Shown here: positions 55,678-64,000 of the stretch, in pieces
Layout: the number at the start of each line of letters is the position of its first letter
Numbering within the stretch: the stretch's first letter is position 1
DNA from: CAUZIZ01 sp965218775
GTDB lineage: Bacteria; Acidobacteriota; UBA6911; RPQK01; JAJDTT01
Direction of reading: 5' to 3'
DNA: 64,000 nucleotides
NCBI GenBank assembly: GCA_965218775.1
Contig: CBDCLS010000004.1
Location: forward strand, 1,240,001 to 1,304,000
The notes under the pieces: model-generated
What the model was told of the DNA's origin: nothing
Seen by the model: the letters and a program-made list of their open reading frames with translations, nothing else
Databases searched by the model: none
Translations under genes and position numbers: made by a program

Positions 55678-57285
55678 CTAGCGGGGAAAAAGGGAGAAGG
55701 AGAAGACGTTGGTGCCGGCAGCCAGGGCTACATACTGAGTATCTCCCACCTGATAGGTTATAGGGGAGGCGGTAATGATGTGGCCGGTGTAGAAGCGCCA
55801 CAGGACCTTGCCGCTAAGGGCGTCGGCGGCAGCTAGATAGCCGGCATCATCCCCGAAGAAGACGAGGTTGCCGGCGGTTGCCACGGTTCCGGGCCAAGCC
55901 TCGTAGGTGTCGGGACCCTCCAGCGGGATCTCCCACCTTCTTTCCCCGGTCTGAAGGTCGAGGGCGCGCAGGAAGAACTGCCCCGGGTCGGTTGGAAGCC
56001 GTTCGACTGAGGTACCGTCGTAACATTCTTCCTTGTTGAAGGGACGGGCCGAGCTCTTGTACAGATCACACTGCTCCAATGACATCACGTAGAAGAGACC
56101 GGTCTCGGGGTGGTAGGAAGGGGAAAACCAGTTGGTAGCCCCCACGACTCCCGGACAGACTTCGCGGCCCTCCGGCGTGGGATCCATGTTCGGCACCAGG
56201 TTGGGGCGGCCGTTGGGAAGGACCCCCTTGGCCCAGGTGAGCTTGTCCACGAAGGCCTTCCCCAGAAGCATGCGACCGTCGGTCCGATCCAGCACATAGA
56301 AGAAACCGTTACGGTTGGCTTGCACCAATAGCTTTCGGGGTTTGCCTTGAAAATCAGCGTCGATGAGGACCGGAAACTCCTGTGCGTCCCAGTCATGTGT
56401 GTCGTGGGGAGTGAACTGAAAGTGCCACCGCAGCTTGCCGGTGTCCGCGTCCAGGGCCACGACACTATCGCTGTAGAGATTGTCCCCCGGCCGATTGCCG
56501 CCGTAGAAGTCGGGACCCGGGTTCCCGGTGGTCCAGAAGAGAAGGTTTTGCTCAGGATCATAGGTGCCCGTCATCCAGGTGGCGCCGCCCGAATAATCGG
56601 CCGGGTGTCCACCCCAGGTTTCGGATCCGGCTTCGCCGGCACCGGGAATCGTGTAGAAGCGCCACAGCTCTTTCCCGGTCTCGGCATCGTGGGCGTTGAC
56701 GTAGCCGCGGATTCCGCAGTCGCCTCCACTGACTCCTACGATCACCTTCCCGTCGATGGCTAGGGGAGCCAGGGTAGCGCTGTATTTGGGATTCTCTTCA
56801 CGATCCGCGTAGGGCTGGTCCCAGAGCAGCGCTCCCGTGCGGGCATGAAGCGCGATCAGATGAGCGTCGCTGCTTACCACGAAGACCTTGTTCCCGAGCA
56901 AGGCAACGCCTCGATTCCCCGACCGCTCCTTGGAACCGGTGTACTCGAAGAACCAGATGCGGCGGCCGGTTCGGGCATCGAGCGCATGAACCTGGTTGGT
57001 GTCGGTCATGTACATGACGCCGTCGGCCACGAGGGGCGTCGCCGACAGGCGCTTGGAGTCCTTCACATGGTAGACCCAGCGGGCCGCCAGACTGCCAACG
57101 TTCTCGGTCGTGATCTGCTTTAAGAGGCTGAACCGGCGGGCCGTCAAATCTCCCGAGTAGGTCGGCCAATTGACAGCTGGGGGATGCAGCAGGTCCTGAT
57201 AAGAGACCTGTCCACTCACGCAGACACCCGCCAGCAACAGGATAGAAAGGGCCACCATCCCACGCTGAAACCGTCGGGTCTTCAC
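55678..57285 (-). CDS. PQQ-type quinoprotein dehydrogenase
   Basis: 535 residues from ATG 57285. Signal peptide 1-26. Quinoprotein propeller repeats: NWPTYSGDLTARRFSLLKQI, VHALDARTGRRIWFFEYTGS, LIALHARTGALLWDQPYADR, GGDCGIRGYVNAHDAETGKE, WRFYTIPGAGEAGSETWGG, TTGNPGPDFYGGNRPGDNLY (PQQ/Ca-site segment), WHFQFTPHDTHDWDAQEFPV and LVQANRNGFFYVLDRTDGRM. These match the methanol/ethanol-dehydrogenase-like branch, lacking the fused cytochrome. It starts within the last four bases of the diheme cytochrome gene, so the two are translationally coupled and probably form an electron-transfer pair in the periplasm. Confidence 0.93.
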   Translation of the reverse strand: MKTRRFQRGMVALSILLLAGVCVSGQVSYQDLLHPPAVNWPTYSGDLTARRFSLLKQITTENVGSLAARWVYHVKDSKRLSATPLVADGVMYMTDTNQVHALDARTGRRIWFFEYTGSKERSGNRGVALLGNKVFVVSSDAHLIALHARTGALLWDQPYADREENPKYSATLAPLAIDGKVIVGVSGGDCGIRGYVNAHDAETGKELWRFYTIPGAGEAGSETWGGHPADYSGGATWMTGTYDPEQNLLFWTTGNPGPDFYGGNRPGDNLYSDSVVALDADTGKLRWHFQFTPHDTHDWDAQEFPVLIDADFQGKPRKLLVQANRNGFFYVLDRTDGRMLLGKAFVDKLTWAKGVLPNGRPNLVPNMDPTPEGREVCPGVVGATNWFSPSYHPETGLFYVMSLEQCDLYKSSARPFNKEECYDGTSVERLPTDPGQFFLRALDLQTGERRWEIPLEGPDTYEAWPGTVATAGNLVFFGDDAGYLAAADALSGKVLWRFYTGHIITASPITYQVGDTQYVALAAGTNVFSFSLFPR

Positions 57286-58133
57286 TGCTTCTTCTCCTCT
57301 TCGTTCTCGGATGAAATCACCCGGCGGCTCAGAAAGGCCAAGAGATTCTGCAACTCATCCTGGGACAGCGCTGCCGCCGGCATAATGGATCCAGGCTGGT
57401 AGCTCACCTTCTCCAATTCCTCCCTCAGGAAGAGGTGTAGCTCGCCTTTTAGATCGATCATCTGGATGGAATAATTGCTGTGGTTCCGGGCCACGCCCGA
57501 GAGCTGGGGGCCACCCCGGGTCTGGACGGAGATGCTGCGAAACCCGGGCACGACGGAAGCGCTGGGCTCGACGATTGCCTCGCGCAGCTTCTCCAGGCCC
57601 CTGGAACCCCCAATGTCCGACAGATCGGGTCCCACCAGACCTCCTCGTCCGTTGAGCATGTGGCAGCTGGGGCATCCCAGGCGGCTGAAAAGTGCTTCAC
57701 CTGATTTGGGGTCTCCGGGAACGTCTTCTTGGGAAGCACTGAAGTGGAGGCTTCGAAGGAAAGAGACAAGCTGCCACATCTTCGTGTCATCGAGAGATGA
57801 TGGGGGCATAGGAGTTCCCGGAATCCCATGCCGGAGCAGGTTGAACAGCTTCTCGTCGGACAGGCTACGAACCCGGTTGCTCTCCGAGAGAAAAGGCCCT
57901 CGTCCCCCTTCACCCCTGGTCCCGTGGCAGAAGGCGCAGCCCGCCTGAAAGTGCTGCTGTCCTGCCTCGATCGCCTCTTTGTCTTGGGCGTAAGGATTCT
58001 TGACCTCAGTTGACTTCTCCTTCTCCGCTTGAGGAGCTGCGGCTGAAGGAGGAGGCAGTAGGCAAAATAGTCCACAGATCAGCAGCAAGCCCGCAATGAT
58101 GCGCTGTCGCTCGACATGTTCACAGCTGTTCAT
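57282..58133 (-). CDS. Exported diheme c-type cytochrome
   Basis: 283 residues from ATG 58133. Hydrophobic leader about residues 12-33 (AGLLLICGLFCLLPPPSAAA). Two haem-attachment motifs: CAFCH (66-70) in the first c-type domain and CPSCH (154-158) in the second; axial Met candidates in GTPMPPSS and PGSIMPAAALS. Both domains are of the class I kind. Gene overlap with the PQQ dehydrogenase makes it the likely electron acceptor for that enzyme, passing electrons to the respiratory chain. Confidence 0.92.
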   Translation of the reverse strand: MNSCEHVERQRIIAGLLLICGLFCLLPPPSAAAPQAEKEKSTEVKNPYAQDKEAIEAGQQHFQAGCAFCHGTRGEGGRGPFLSESNRVRSLSDEKLFNLLRHGIPGTPMPPSSLDDTKMWQLVSFLRSLHFSASQEDVPGDPKSGEALFSRLGCPSCHMLNGRGGLVGPDLSDIGGSRGLEKLREAIVEPSASVVPGFRSISVQTRGGPQLSGVARNHSNYSIQMIDLKGELHLFLREELEKVSYQPGSIMPAAALSQDELQNLLAFLSRRVISSENEEEKKQ

Positions 58134-58302
58134 GAGACTCCGGAACTTCCAAATTCAGGCGAAGACTACTCTATCATTAACGCGGGGGAAAGAAGGTCGC
58201 AGAGGGGCTAAGCTCCAGGGATTGGTGCTGACGGCGGTCGGACAATAGTGTAGAATTCAGCTCGGATTCATACCATCGACCCGATAAGAAAAAGATTTTG
58301 CC

Positions 58303-59676
58303 ATGAATCGACGTGAACTCCTCAGCCTCATGGGTGCAGGGTTTGGCTCGGTAGGACTGACAGGGCTTCTGGGCGCACCCGTTCGGAGAGGGCCGCTTTC
58401 GCTGCGAACTCCTCACTTTCCTCCCCGTGCCAAGCACGTGATCTTTCTCTTTCTCAACGGCGGGCTTTCCCAGGTCGACAGCTTCGATCCCAAACCCGGG
58501 CTGGACCGGTATGACGGCAAGCCCCTGCCCGGCCCCAAGGTCAAGACCGACAGCGCAGTAGGCAATTTGCTGAAATCACCCTTTCAGTTTCGCAACTGCG
58601 GCCAGAGCGGAATCGAAGTATCAGAGATTTTCCCCCAGGTAGGCGATTCCATCGATGACTTCTGTGTCATCCGCTCGATGCACTCGGACAACGGGAACCA
58701 TGTGCCTTCCCTCTACCTCATGAGCTGTGGTCACCAGCTTCCCGGACACCCTTCTCTCGGGTCCTGGGTTACTTACGGGCTGGGTTCAGAGAACGAGAAT
58801 CTGCCCGGCTTTGTGGTGCTCTGCCCCGGCTATCCGGTGGGGGGGCCTCCCCTCTGGTCCTCTGCGTTTCTGCCTAACTCCTACCAGGGCACCTACATTT
58901 CCAATAGCGAAACCGATCCGGAGAAACTGGTCCAGAACATTCTCAATAAGCAGCTCGGTCTGGGGGATCAGAGACGGCAGTTGGCCCTGTTGGACCGGCT
59001 CAACGGTGTCTACCTCAACCGGCTCGGATCTCAGCCGGCTCTGGAGTCCAGCATCGAGGCCATGGAGGTCGCCTTCCGGATGCAAATGGAGGTGCCTGAG
59101 GTCTTCGATATCGGACGGGAGAAGGAATCTGTCCGATCGCGCTACGGCGACAGCGACTTCGGCCGCGGCACACTCATGGCTCTGCGCCTGGTCGAGCACG
59201 GTGTCCGCATGGTTCAGGTGTTCTATGGCAAGTCCCAGCCCTGGGACAGTCACGACGACATCCTCGACCACCGGACGCTGGCTCGTCACGCTGACCGCGC
59301 CATCGCCTCTTTGATCCAGGACTTGAAGTCGCGGGGTCTGTTCGAGGAGACCCTGGTGATCGTGGGCAGTGAGTTTGGGCGAACTCCCATGATCCAGAAC
59401 AGCGGACTACAGAAAGTCGGCTATGGGCGCGATCACAACGTTCACGGGTACACCACGCTGCTGGCCGGCGGAGGGGTCAAGGGGGGTATCGCCTATGGGG
59501 CCACAGATGACTTTGGCTACAAGGCAGTAGAAGACCCGGTACATCCCAACGACCTGCATGCAACCATCCTGCACCTTCTGGGGCTGGACCACACGCGGCT
59601 GACCTATCGCTACAGTGGTCGCGACTTTCGCCTCACCGATGTCGGTGGGAAGGTCATCCAAGGCATCCTTGCCTGA
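58303..59676 (+). CDS. DUF1501 protein without a PSCyt partner
   Basis: 457 residues from ATG 58303. Leader MNRRELLSLMGAGFGSVGLT is Tat-like (NRRELL). DUF1501 core: HVIFLFLNGGLSQVDSFDPKP, SIDDFCVIRSMHSD, PSLGSWVTYGLGSENENLPG, SQPWDSHDDILDH, LVIVGSEFGRTPMIQNS and GRDHNVHGYTTLLAGGGVKG. Unlike the other two DUF1501 genes here, no DUF1549/DUF1553 gene is next to it; upstream and divergent is the PQQ/cytochrome pair (169 bp). It may be an orphan or a partner of a distant PSCyt protein. Confidence 0.92.
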   Translation: MNRRELLSLMGAGFGSVGLTGLLGAPVRRGPLSLRTPHFPPRAKHVIFLFLNGGLSQVDSFDPKPGLDRYDGKPLPGPKVKTDSAVGNLLKSPFQFRNCGQSGIEVSEIFPQVGDSIDDFCVIRSMHSDNGNHVPSLYLMSCGHQLPGHPSLGSWVTYGLGSENENLPGFVVLCPGYPVGGPPLWSSAFLPNSYQGTYISNSETDPEKLVQNILNKQLGLGDQRRQLALLDRLNGVYLNRLGSQPALESSIEAMEVAFRMQMEVPEVFDIGREKESVRSRYGDSDFGRGTLMALRLVEHGVRMVQVFYGKSQPWDSHDDILDHRTLARHADRAIASLIQDLKSRGLFEETLVIVGSEFGRTPMIQNSGLQKVGYGRDHNVHGYTTLLAGGGVKGGIAYGATDDFGYKAVEDPVHPNDLHATILHLLGLDHTRLTYRYSGRDFRLTDVGGKVIQGILA

Positions 59677-59680
59677 CAAT

Positions 59681-59710
59681 ACGTCTGAACGTCGCACGTC
59701 TGAACGTCGC
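59681..59710 (+). repeat. 15-bp tandem duplication
   Basis: ACGTCTGAACGTCGC occurs twice in direct succession (59681-59695, 59696-59710), four bases after a DUF1501 stop codon. Function unknown. Confidence 0.8.
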
Positions 59711-59868
59711 ATGTTGTTGAGCAGTGCATGCAGAGGCGGCGAAGCATGCCCAATGCGTCGCGATCGACCTGGCACCAGCAGAATGAAACCGAAAGCTAGC
59801 CGCGGACGGACCCGGTGCAATCAGTGTGTTCGGCTGATAGTATGTCGCCGGTTCCGAGAACCGAAACC

Positions 59869-61917
59869 ATGGTATTGATGGTCAAATCAGAAGGCAGTCA
59901 ATTGTCGATCCTCCTCGGGCTCACAATCCTGACCTTCGGCCTTTTCGTTGGCTGCGGACCTTCCACACCCGAGCTGAGTAGCGAGGACACTTCGTCAACG
60001 GGCCGATCACAGAACTCCGTGGGAGCAGGCCACAGTTTCGTATACCAAGGGCCCCTCCCCCAGACCTTCCACGAGTCTCCATCGCTGGCAGAGGGGGTCG
60101 CCAAAGGCGAGCTCCCGCCGGTCTCGGAACGACTCCCTGAAGAGCCCCTGGTGATCCCGCCGGTAGAAAGGATCGGCAAGTATGGAGGGACCTGGAACCG
60201 CGCCTTTACCGGTCCAGAGGACCGACAGAACATCGACCGGCTAGTTCATGACCACGTCATCTACTACGACCTTGATGGCGTAACTCTCGTGCCTCACATC
60301 GCCCGCTCCTGGGAAGTGAAAGAGGACGGACGGGTTTTCATCTTCCACCTGCGCAAGGGCATGAAGTGGTCGGACGGCCATCCCTTCACTGCCGACGATT
60401 TCGTTTTTGCTTATCAGGACCTGATTCTGAATGACGAGCTGAGCCCGGCGAAACCTTCCTGGTTTCAGATTGGGGAGCAGTTTGGCCGAGTCACCAAGCT
60501 GGACGAGTGGACCGTCCGATACGAGTATGCCCAACCCTACCACGTGTTCCTGGAGCTCTTTGCCGGACTTCAGGTGGGAGGGCAGGGCGCCCGCGCCAGG
60601 TACTTTGCAGCCCCTTTCGCCCCGGCTCACTACCTCAAGCAATTCCACCAGGACTATGTCGGAGCCGAGAAGATCCAGTTAATGGTGAGCGAGTCTGGTT
60701 TGGGTAGCTGGTTTCAGTTCTTTCGCCAAAAGGTCAGTCCGCAGAGCAATCCGGATCTTCCCGTGGTGGCTCCTTGGAAGACGGTTCAACCGATCACCTC
60801 CCAACAGTTTGTGTTGGAGCGGAATCCCTATTACTGGGCGGTCGATCCGGAGGGCAATCAGCTGCCCTACATCGACCGGATATCTATGCGATTGGCAACC
60901 AATCCAGAGGTCCTGAGTCTCTGGGCCATCTCGGGCGAACTCGATATGCAGCATCGCCACATTCAGTTGGCAAAGGTCCCCGTTCTCAAGGAGAACGCGA
61001 AGAAGCTTGGTTACCGAGTGTTGATGTGGCCCGATGCGGGCGGTTCGGAAGCGGCCACCTTCGTCAACCAGACCTATGAGGAAGACGCAGAAATTGCGAA
61101 CTGGCTCCGCAACCCAGATTTCCGCCAGGCGCTCTCGCTCGCGGTCGATCGTGACGCCATCAACGAGACCATTTTTCTGGGGACAGGCACTCCTCGCAAG
61201 TTCCTTCCTCCGCCCGGTTCTCCTTACTACCCCGGGGAAGAGCACGAGGCCGTCCGGCTCGACCGGGAGGAGGCCAATCGCATCCTCGATCGCATCGGAC
61301 TGAAGCAGAAAGGTGAGGACGGATTTCGACTCCGAGCGGATGGCAAAGGCCGACTCGTGATCAGGCTGGCTTCAGCCCTGGGAGCGCTGTTGGATTTCCC
61401 CGGTGTGGCGGAATTGCTGGCCGCCCAGTGGGCTGAGGTAGGACTGTGGATCGACGCTGCGGTCGAGGAGCGAAGCCTCTTCTTGACGCGTCTCTATGGG
61501 AACCAGCAGCAGCTTGCCCTCTGGGGTACCGGTGGTGCAGAGAATCTGTGGGCCTATCCTTCCTTTACCATCCCGACGATCCAATACGGGATCAACTTCG
61601 CTCCGCTGGTGAGTGCCTGGTACCAGTCCGGAGGCAAGCAGGGTAGGGCTCCCAGAGGCCCGATCAAGCGCCTGGTTGATCTGTACGAGCAGGGTAAGTC
61701 CCTACCTAGGGATCAGCGGATCGCGTTGGGCCAGGAGATCTGGCGGATTCATGCTAAGGAGCTCTATGTGATCGGCACCGTTGGGCTGTCCCCGGCCCTC
61801 AACGGCGTAGTGGTGGTAAGGGACATTTTTCGTAATGTGCCCGACGTCGCTCCCAACAGTCCTACCCTTCAGAATCCTGGTATCGCCCGAACCGAACAAT
61901 TCTTCTTCGACAATTGA
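59869..61917 (+). CDS. ABC transporter substrate-binding lipoprotein (SBP_bac_5 family)
   Basis: 682 residues from ATG 59869; an upstream GTG at 59815 would place extra residues before the signal. Lipobox FVGC (Cys29). Family 5 solute-binding pattern: GGTWNRAFTGPEDRQ, GVTLVPHIARSWEVKEDGRV then FIFHLRKGMKWSDGHPFTAD (the strongest signature), DEWTVRYEYAQPYHVFLELF, LERNPYYWAVDPEGNQLPYI, NPDFRQALSLAVDRDAINET and ILDRIGLKQK. Longer than typical DppA/OppA (about 540). Binds peptides, opines or other small solutes for import through the two permeases encoded next; a 61-kDa-plus member with a loose pocket. Confidence 0.93.
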   Translation: MVLMVKSEGSQLSILLGLTILTFGLFVGCGPSTPELSSEDTSSTGRSQNSVGAGHSFVYQGPLPQTFHESPSLAEGVAKGELPPVSERLPEEPLVIPPVERIGKYGGTWNRAFTGPEDRQNIDRLVHDHVIYYDLDGVTLVPHIARSWEVKEDGRVFIFHLRKGMKWSDGHPFTADDFVFAYQDLILNDELSPAKPSWFQIGEQFGRVTKLDEWTVRYEYAQPYHVFLELFAGLQVGGQGARARYFAAPFAPAHYLKQFHQDYVGAEKIQLMVSESGLGSWFQFFRQKVSPQSNPDLPVVAPWKTVQPITSQQFVLERNPYYWAVDPEGNQLPYIDRISMRLATNPEVLSLWAISGELDMQHRHIQLAKVPVLKENAKKLGYRVLMWPDAGGSEAATFVNQTYEEDAEIANWLRNPDFRQALSLAVDRDAINETIFLGTGTPRKFLPPPGSPYYPGEEHEAVRLDREEANRILDRIGLKQKGEDGFRLRADGKGRLVIRLASALGALLDFPGVAELLAAQWAEVGLWIDAAVEERSLFLTRLYGNQQQLALWGTGGAENLWAYPSFTIPTIQYGINFAPLVSAWYQSGGKQGRAPRGPIKRLVDLYEQGKSLPRDQRIALGQEIWRIHAKELYVIGTVGLSPALNGVVVVRDIFRNVPDVAPNSPTLQNPGIARTEQFFFDN

Positions 61918-61928
61918 GGTAGGAGACG

Positions 61929-62921
61929 ATGCTCCGTTACGTGCTGCAACGTGCCCTCTTTGCCGTTCTCACGATTGCTGCTATCTCGATTCTGTCTTTT
62001 ATCATCATTCAGCTTCCTCCTGGTGACTACCTGACGTCATACATAGCGCAGCTTCAGGCACAGGGAGACGCAGTGAGCTTCGATCAGATCGAGGGTTTGC
62101 GCCGACAGTACGGCCTGGACCGCCCTCTGCACGTCCAATACCTGTTCTGGGTGCGGAACATGATCGGGGGCGATTTTGGTGTATCCCTGACGTGGAACCG
62201 GCCCGTCTCGGAGCTGATCGGAGAGCGGCTGGTTCTGACCGTCGTGGTAGCGCTGTCTGCGATCGTTTTCATGTGGATCCTGGCACTCCCGATTGGCATC
62301 TACTCGGCCGTGAGACAGTATTCGATTGGCGACTATGGATTTACCTTGTTGGGGTTCCTCGGCCTGGCAGTGCCCGATTTTCTCCTGGCTCTGGTCCTGA
62401 TGTACGTGGGATTCGCCTGGTTTGGCACCCCTGTGGGAGGACTCTTTTCACAGGCGTACCTGGGTGCACCCTGGAGCCTGGCCAAGGCCTTCGACCTCGC
62501 CTCTCATCTCTGGGTCCCTGCCCTGGTCCTGGGGACGTCGGGAACGGCTCAGTTGATCCGCGTCCTCCGGGCCAACCTGATCGATGAACTGCGACAACCC
62601 TATGTGCTGGCGGCTCGGGCCAAGGGCTTGGGATTCTGGCAGGTGGTGCTGAAGTATCCCTTCCGGGTCGCGCTCAATCCCCTGGTGAGCACGGTCGGCT
62701 ACACCCTGCCCTACATGATTTCGGGCATTGTCATCGTCTCGGTCGTATTGAGTCTCCCCACGGTTGGCCCCCTGCTGCTGCAGGCCCTGATTTCACAGGA
62801 TATGTACCTGGCCGGAACGATCGTCCTGTTGTTGGGTGCGACTACCGTGATCGGAACGCTTTTGTCGGACCTGCTGCTGGTTCTGCTCGATCCCAGGATC
62901 AAATTGAAGGGTGCCGGTTGA
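61929..62921 (+). CDS. ABC transporter permease, DppB/OppB type
   Basis: 330 residues from ATG 61929, AGGAG upstream, 11 bp after the binding-protein gene. Six membrane helices; N-terminal LRYVLQRALFAVLTIAAISI, LRRQYGLDRPLHVQYLFWV (typical YGLD segment), and the EAA loop (LIDELRQPYVLAARAKGLGF) that contacts the ATPase. The final segment (LLSDLLLVLLDPRIKL) is the standard family end. Forms the inner-membrane channel with the OppC-type protein encoded directly downstream. Confidence 0.95.
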   Translation: MLRYVLQRALFAVLTIAAISILSFIIIQLPPGDYLTSYIAQLQAQGDAVSFDQIEGLRRQYGLDRPLHVQYLFWVRNMIGGDFGVSLTWNRPVSELIGERLVLTVVVALSAIVFMWILALPIGIYSAVRQYSIGDYGFTLLGFLGLAVPDFLLALVLMYVGFAWFGTPVGGLFSQAYLGAPWSLAKAFDLASHLWVPALVLGTSGTAQLIRVLRANLIDELRQPYVLAARAKGLGFWQVVLKYPFRVALNPLVSTVGYTLPYMISGIVIVSVVLSLPTVGPLLLQALISQDMYLAGTIVLLLGATTVIGTLLSDLLLVLLDPRIKLKGAG

Positions 62922-62926
62922 GTCCG

Positions 62927-64000
62927 ATGATGAATCTGTCCAAGGACTCCCTGTCTGGGGAGCCCGCTTTGAAATTGTTTTCGCCCTGGCGACAGATCTG
63001 GCGACGCTTTCGAAAACACCGTCTGGCGATGTTCTCAGGCGGTTTGGTGGCCTTGCTACTGCTGGTTGCGCTGTGGGCGGATTTCCTCGCCACCGGAAAC
63101 CCTGGCAAGAGTGAAGCAACGCTTGCCTACCTGCCTCCACAGTCCATCCGTTGGTTCGACCAGGGACGCTTCGAGCCTCACGTCCTGGGGATCAGGAGCC
63201 GGCGGGATCCGGAGACCCTGCGGCGAATGTTTGCTCTCGATCCGAACGACAAGATTCCAGTCGGATTCCTGGTGAAGGGCTCAAGTTATCTCTTCCTGGG
63301 GCTGCTGCCGGGCAGCCGCCACCTGATCGGTTTGAAAGACCGTTCGACCCGACAGGACATCTATCTACTGGGCACAGACAAGCTGGGCCGGGACATCTGG
63401 TCGAGATTGATGTATGGCACTCGAATCTCCATGTCCATCGGGTTGTTGGGGGTACTGATCAGCCTGCTGCTGGGAGTGACGCTGGGTGGGGTGTCGGGGT
63501 TGTACGGAGGCTGGATCGACAGCTTGATCCAGCGCCTGATTGAGATTCTGCGATCCATTCCCACCATTCCCCTGTGGATGGGCCTGGCCGCTGCGCTACC
63601 CAAGGACTGGTCTATTCTGAAAGTGTACTTCGCAGTGACCGTGATCATCTCGTTACTAAGCTGGACCCAGATGGCGCGGGAGGTTCGAGGCAAGTTCCTG
63701 GCCCTACGTGAGGAGGATTTTGTGGTCTCGGCTCGCCTGGTCGGCTGTGGACAGATGCGGATCATCTTTCGCCATATGGTGCCGTCCTTCACCAGCCACA
63801 TCATCGCTGTAACGACGCTGGCCATTCCCCGAATGATCATCAGCGAGACCGCTCTTAGCTTCCTGGGATTGGGCCTGCGACCGCCCGCGGTCAGCTGGGG
63901 GGTCCTGTTACAGGAAGCCCAGACCATCCAGACAGTGGCCCTCTACCCCTGGTTGCTGACGCCCGCTCTGGTGGTGATTGCAGCGGTCCTGACCTTGAAC
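62927..64000 (+). CDS. ABC transporter permease, DppC/OppC type, 3' end outside window
   Basis: 358 codons from ATG 62927 to the window edge; TTG 62918, overlapping the previous stop, is an alternative start. N-terminal cytoplasmic segment and first helix (RRFRKHRLAMFSGGLVALLL), a periplasmic loop of about 130 residues (longer than in DppC), YLLGTDKLGRDIWSRLMYGT (the conserved GTDxxGRDxxSR signature), then membrane helices and the EAA loop (LREEDFVVSARLVGCGQMRI). Continues past the window; the ATPase genes of the system are expected further downstream. Confidence 0.93.
   Translation, partial: MMNLSKDSLSGEPALKLFSPWRQIWRRFRKHRLAMFSGGLVALLLLVALWADFLATGNPGKSEATLAYLPPQSIRWFDQGRFEPHVLGIRSRRDPETLRRMFALDPNDKIPVGFLVKGSSYLFLGLLPGSRHLIGLKDRSTRQDIYLLGTDKLGRDIWSRLMYGTRISMSIGLLGVLISLLLGVTLGGVSGLYGGWIDSLIQRLIEILRSIPTIPLWMGLAAALPKDWSILKVYFAVTVIISLLSWTQMAREVRGKFLALREEDFVVSARLVGCGQMRIIFRHMVPSFTSHIIAVTTLAIPRMIISETALSFLGLGLRPPAVSWGVLLQEAQTIQTVALYPWLLTPALVVIAAVLTLN

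Noticed and set aside
54096..55763. A 555-codon open frame on the plus strand
   Set aside because: It is antisense to a clear IS481 transposase and is Arg/Pro-rich as expected for a shadow of GC-rich coding DNA.
1..64000. tRNA, rRNA, riboswitch or origin signals
   Set aside because: Looked for cloverleaf ends, rRNA words and DnaA-box clusters on both strands and saw none that could be defended by eye.

Overview
The window looks like an accessory, partly decaying stretch of a free-living or host-associated heterotroph. It is GC-rich and dominated by exported proteins of the kind abundant in Planctomycetes, Verrucomicrobia and Solibacter-like Acidobacteria: DUF1501 proteins, PSCyt/DUF1549/DUF1553 cytochrome-like proteins, PPC-domain proteins, FG-GAP/VCBS propellers, PQQ-type dehydrogenases with partner cytochromes, sialidase-like propellers and sugar-phosphate isomerase-like TIM barrels. 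I favour an Acidobacteriota or PVC-type bacterium, but no rRNA, tRNA or ribosomal protein gene is present to settle this.

Layout. 1-5.5 kb: partial exported amidohydrolase, a broken beta-propeller glycosidase-like gene beside an intact divergent paralogue, and an exported alpha/beta hydrolase. 5.5-9.2 kb: acetamidase/formamidase co-oriented with a giant FG-GAP protein. 9.3-10.8 kb: a REP-associated (RAYT-type) transposase framed on both sides by inverted REP pairs. 10.9-18.0 kb: PPC / PSCyt-DUF1553 / DUF1501 operon and a sialidase. 18.2-26.7 kb: a gene graveyard (PhyH remnant, MaoC remnant carrying a MITE, a sorbosone-dehydrogenase/diheme-cytochrome gene split by an IS, a shredded PVC-type dehydrogenase) with one TPR gene. 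26.8-30 kb: small L7/L12-like membrane protein, class V aminotransferase, D-threonine-aldolase-like enzyme. 30-37.4 kb: five-gene minus-strand operon (PSCyt, DUF1501, TIM barrel, SDR, TIM barrel). 37.7-41.3 kb: two epimerases and an FAD oxidoreductase, with a fold-back MITE between genes two and three. 41.4-45.9 kb: NHL remnant, frameshifted SelA-like gene, and a sodium/solute symporter split by an IS1380-type element. 46-53.6 kb: small exported protein, proline-iminopeptidase-like hydrolase, PQQ dehydrogenase, second FG-GAP protein with a sialidase-like lipoprotein. 54-55.5 kb: IS481-type element. 55.7-59.7 kb: PQQ dehydrogenase plus diheme cytochrome, and a third DUF1501. 59.9-64 kb: peptide/opine-type ABC importer (binding protein and two permeases, the last cut by the window end).

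The most striking signal runs through the whole window: about 25 intergenic copies of a short word, GGGACAGRCTGTT, in both orientations, in about ten clusters, often as inverted pairs enclosing short tandem repeats. Two such pairs flank the RAYT-type gene, so I read the gene and the dispersed copies as one REP/RAYT system. Separately, four other mobile elements (two ISs, two MITEs) have exact 4-bp target duplications with a TA centre (CTAG, CTAG, CTAA, GTAG); in three cases removing the element and one duplication copy restores a reading frame across the site. Gene decay is thus readable event by event.
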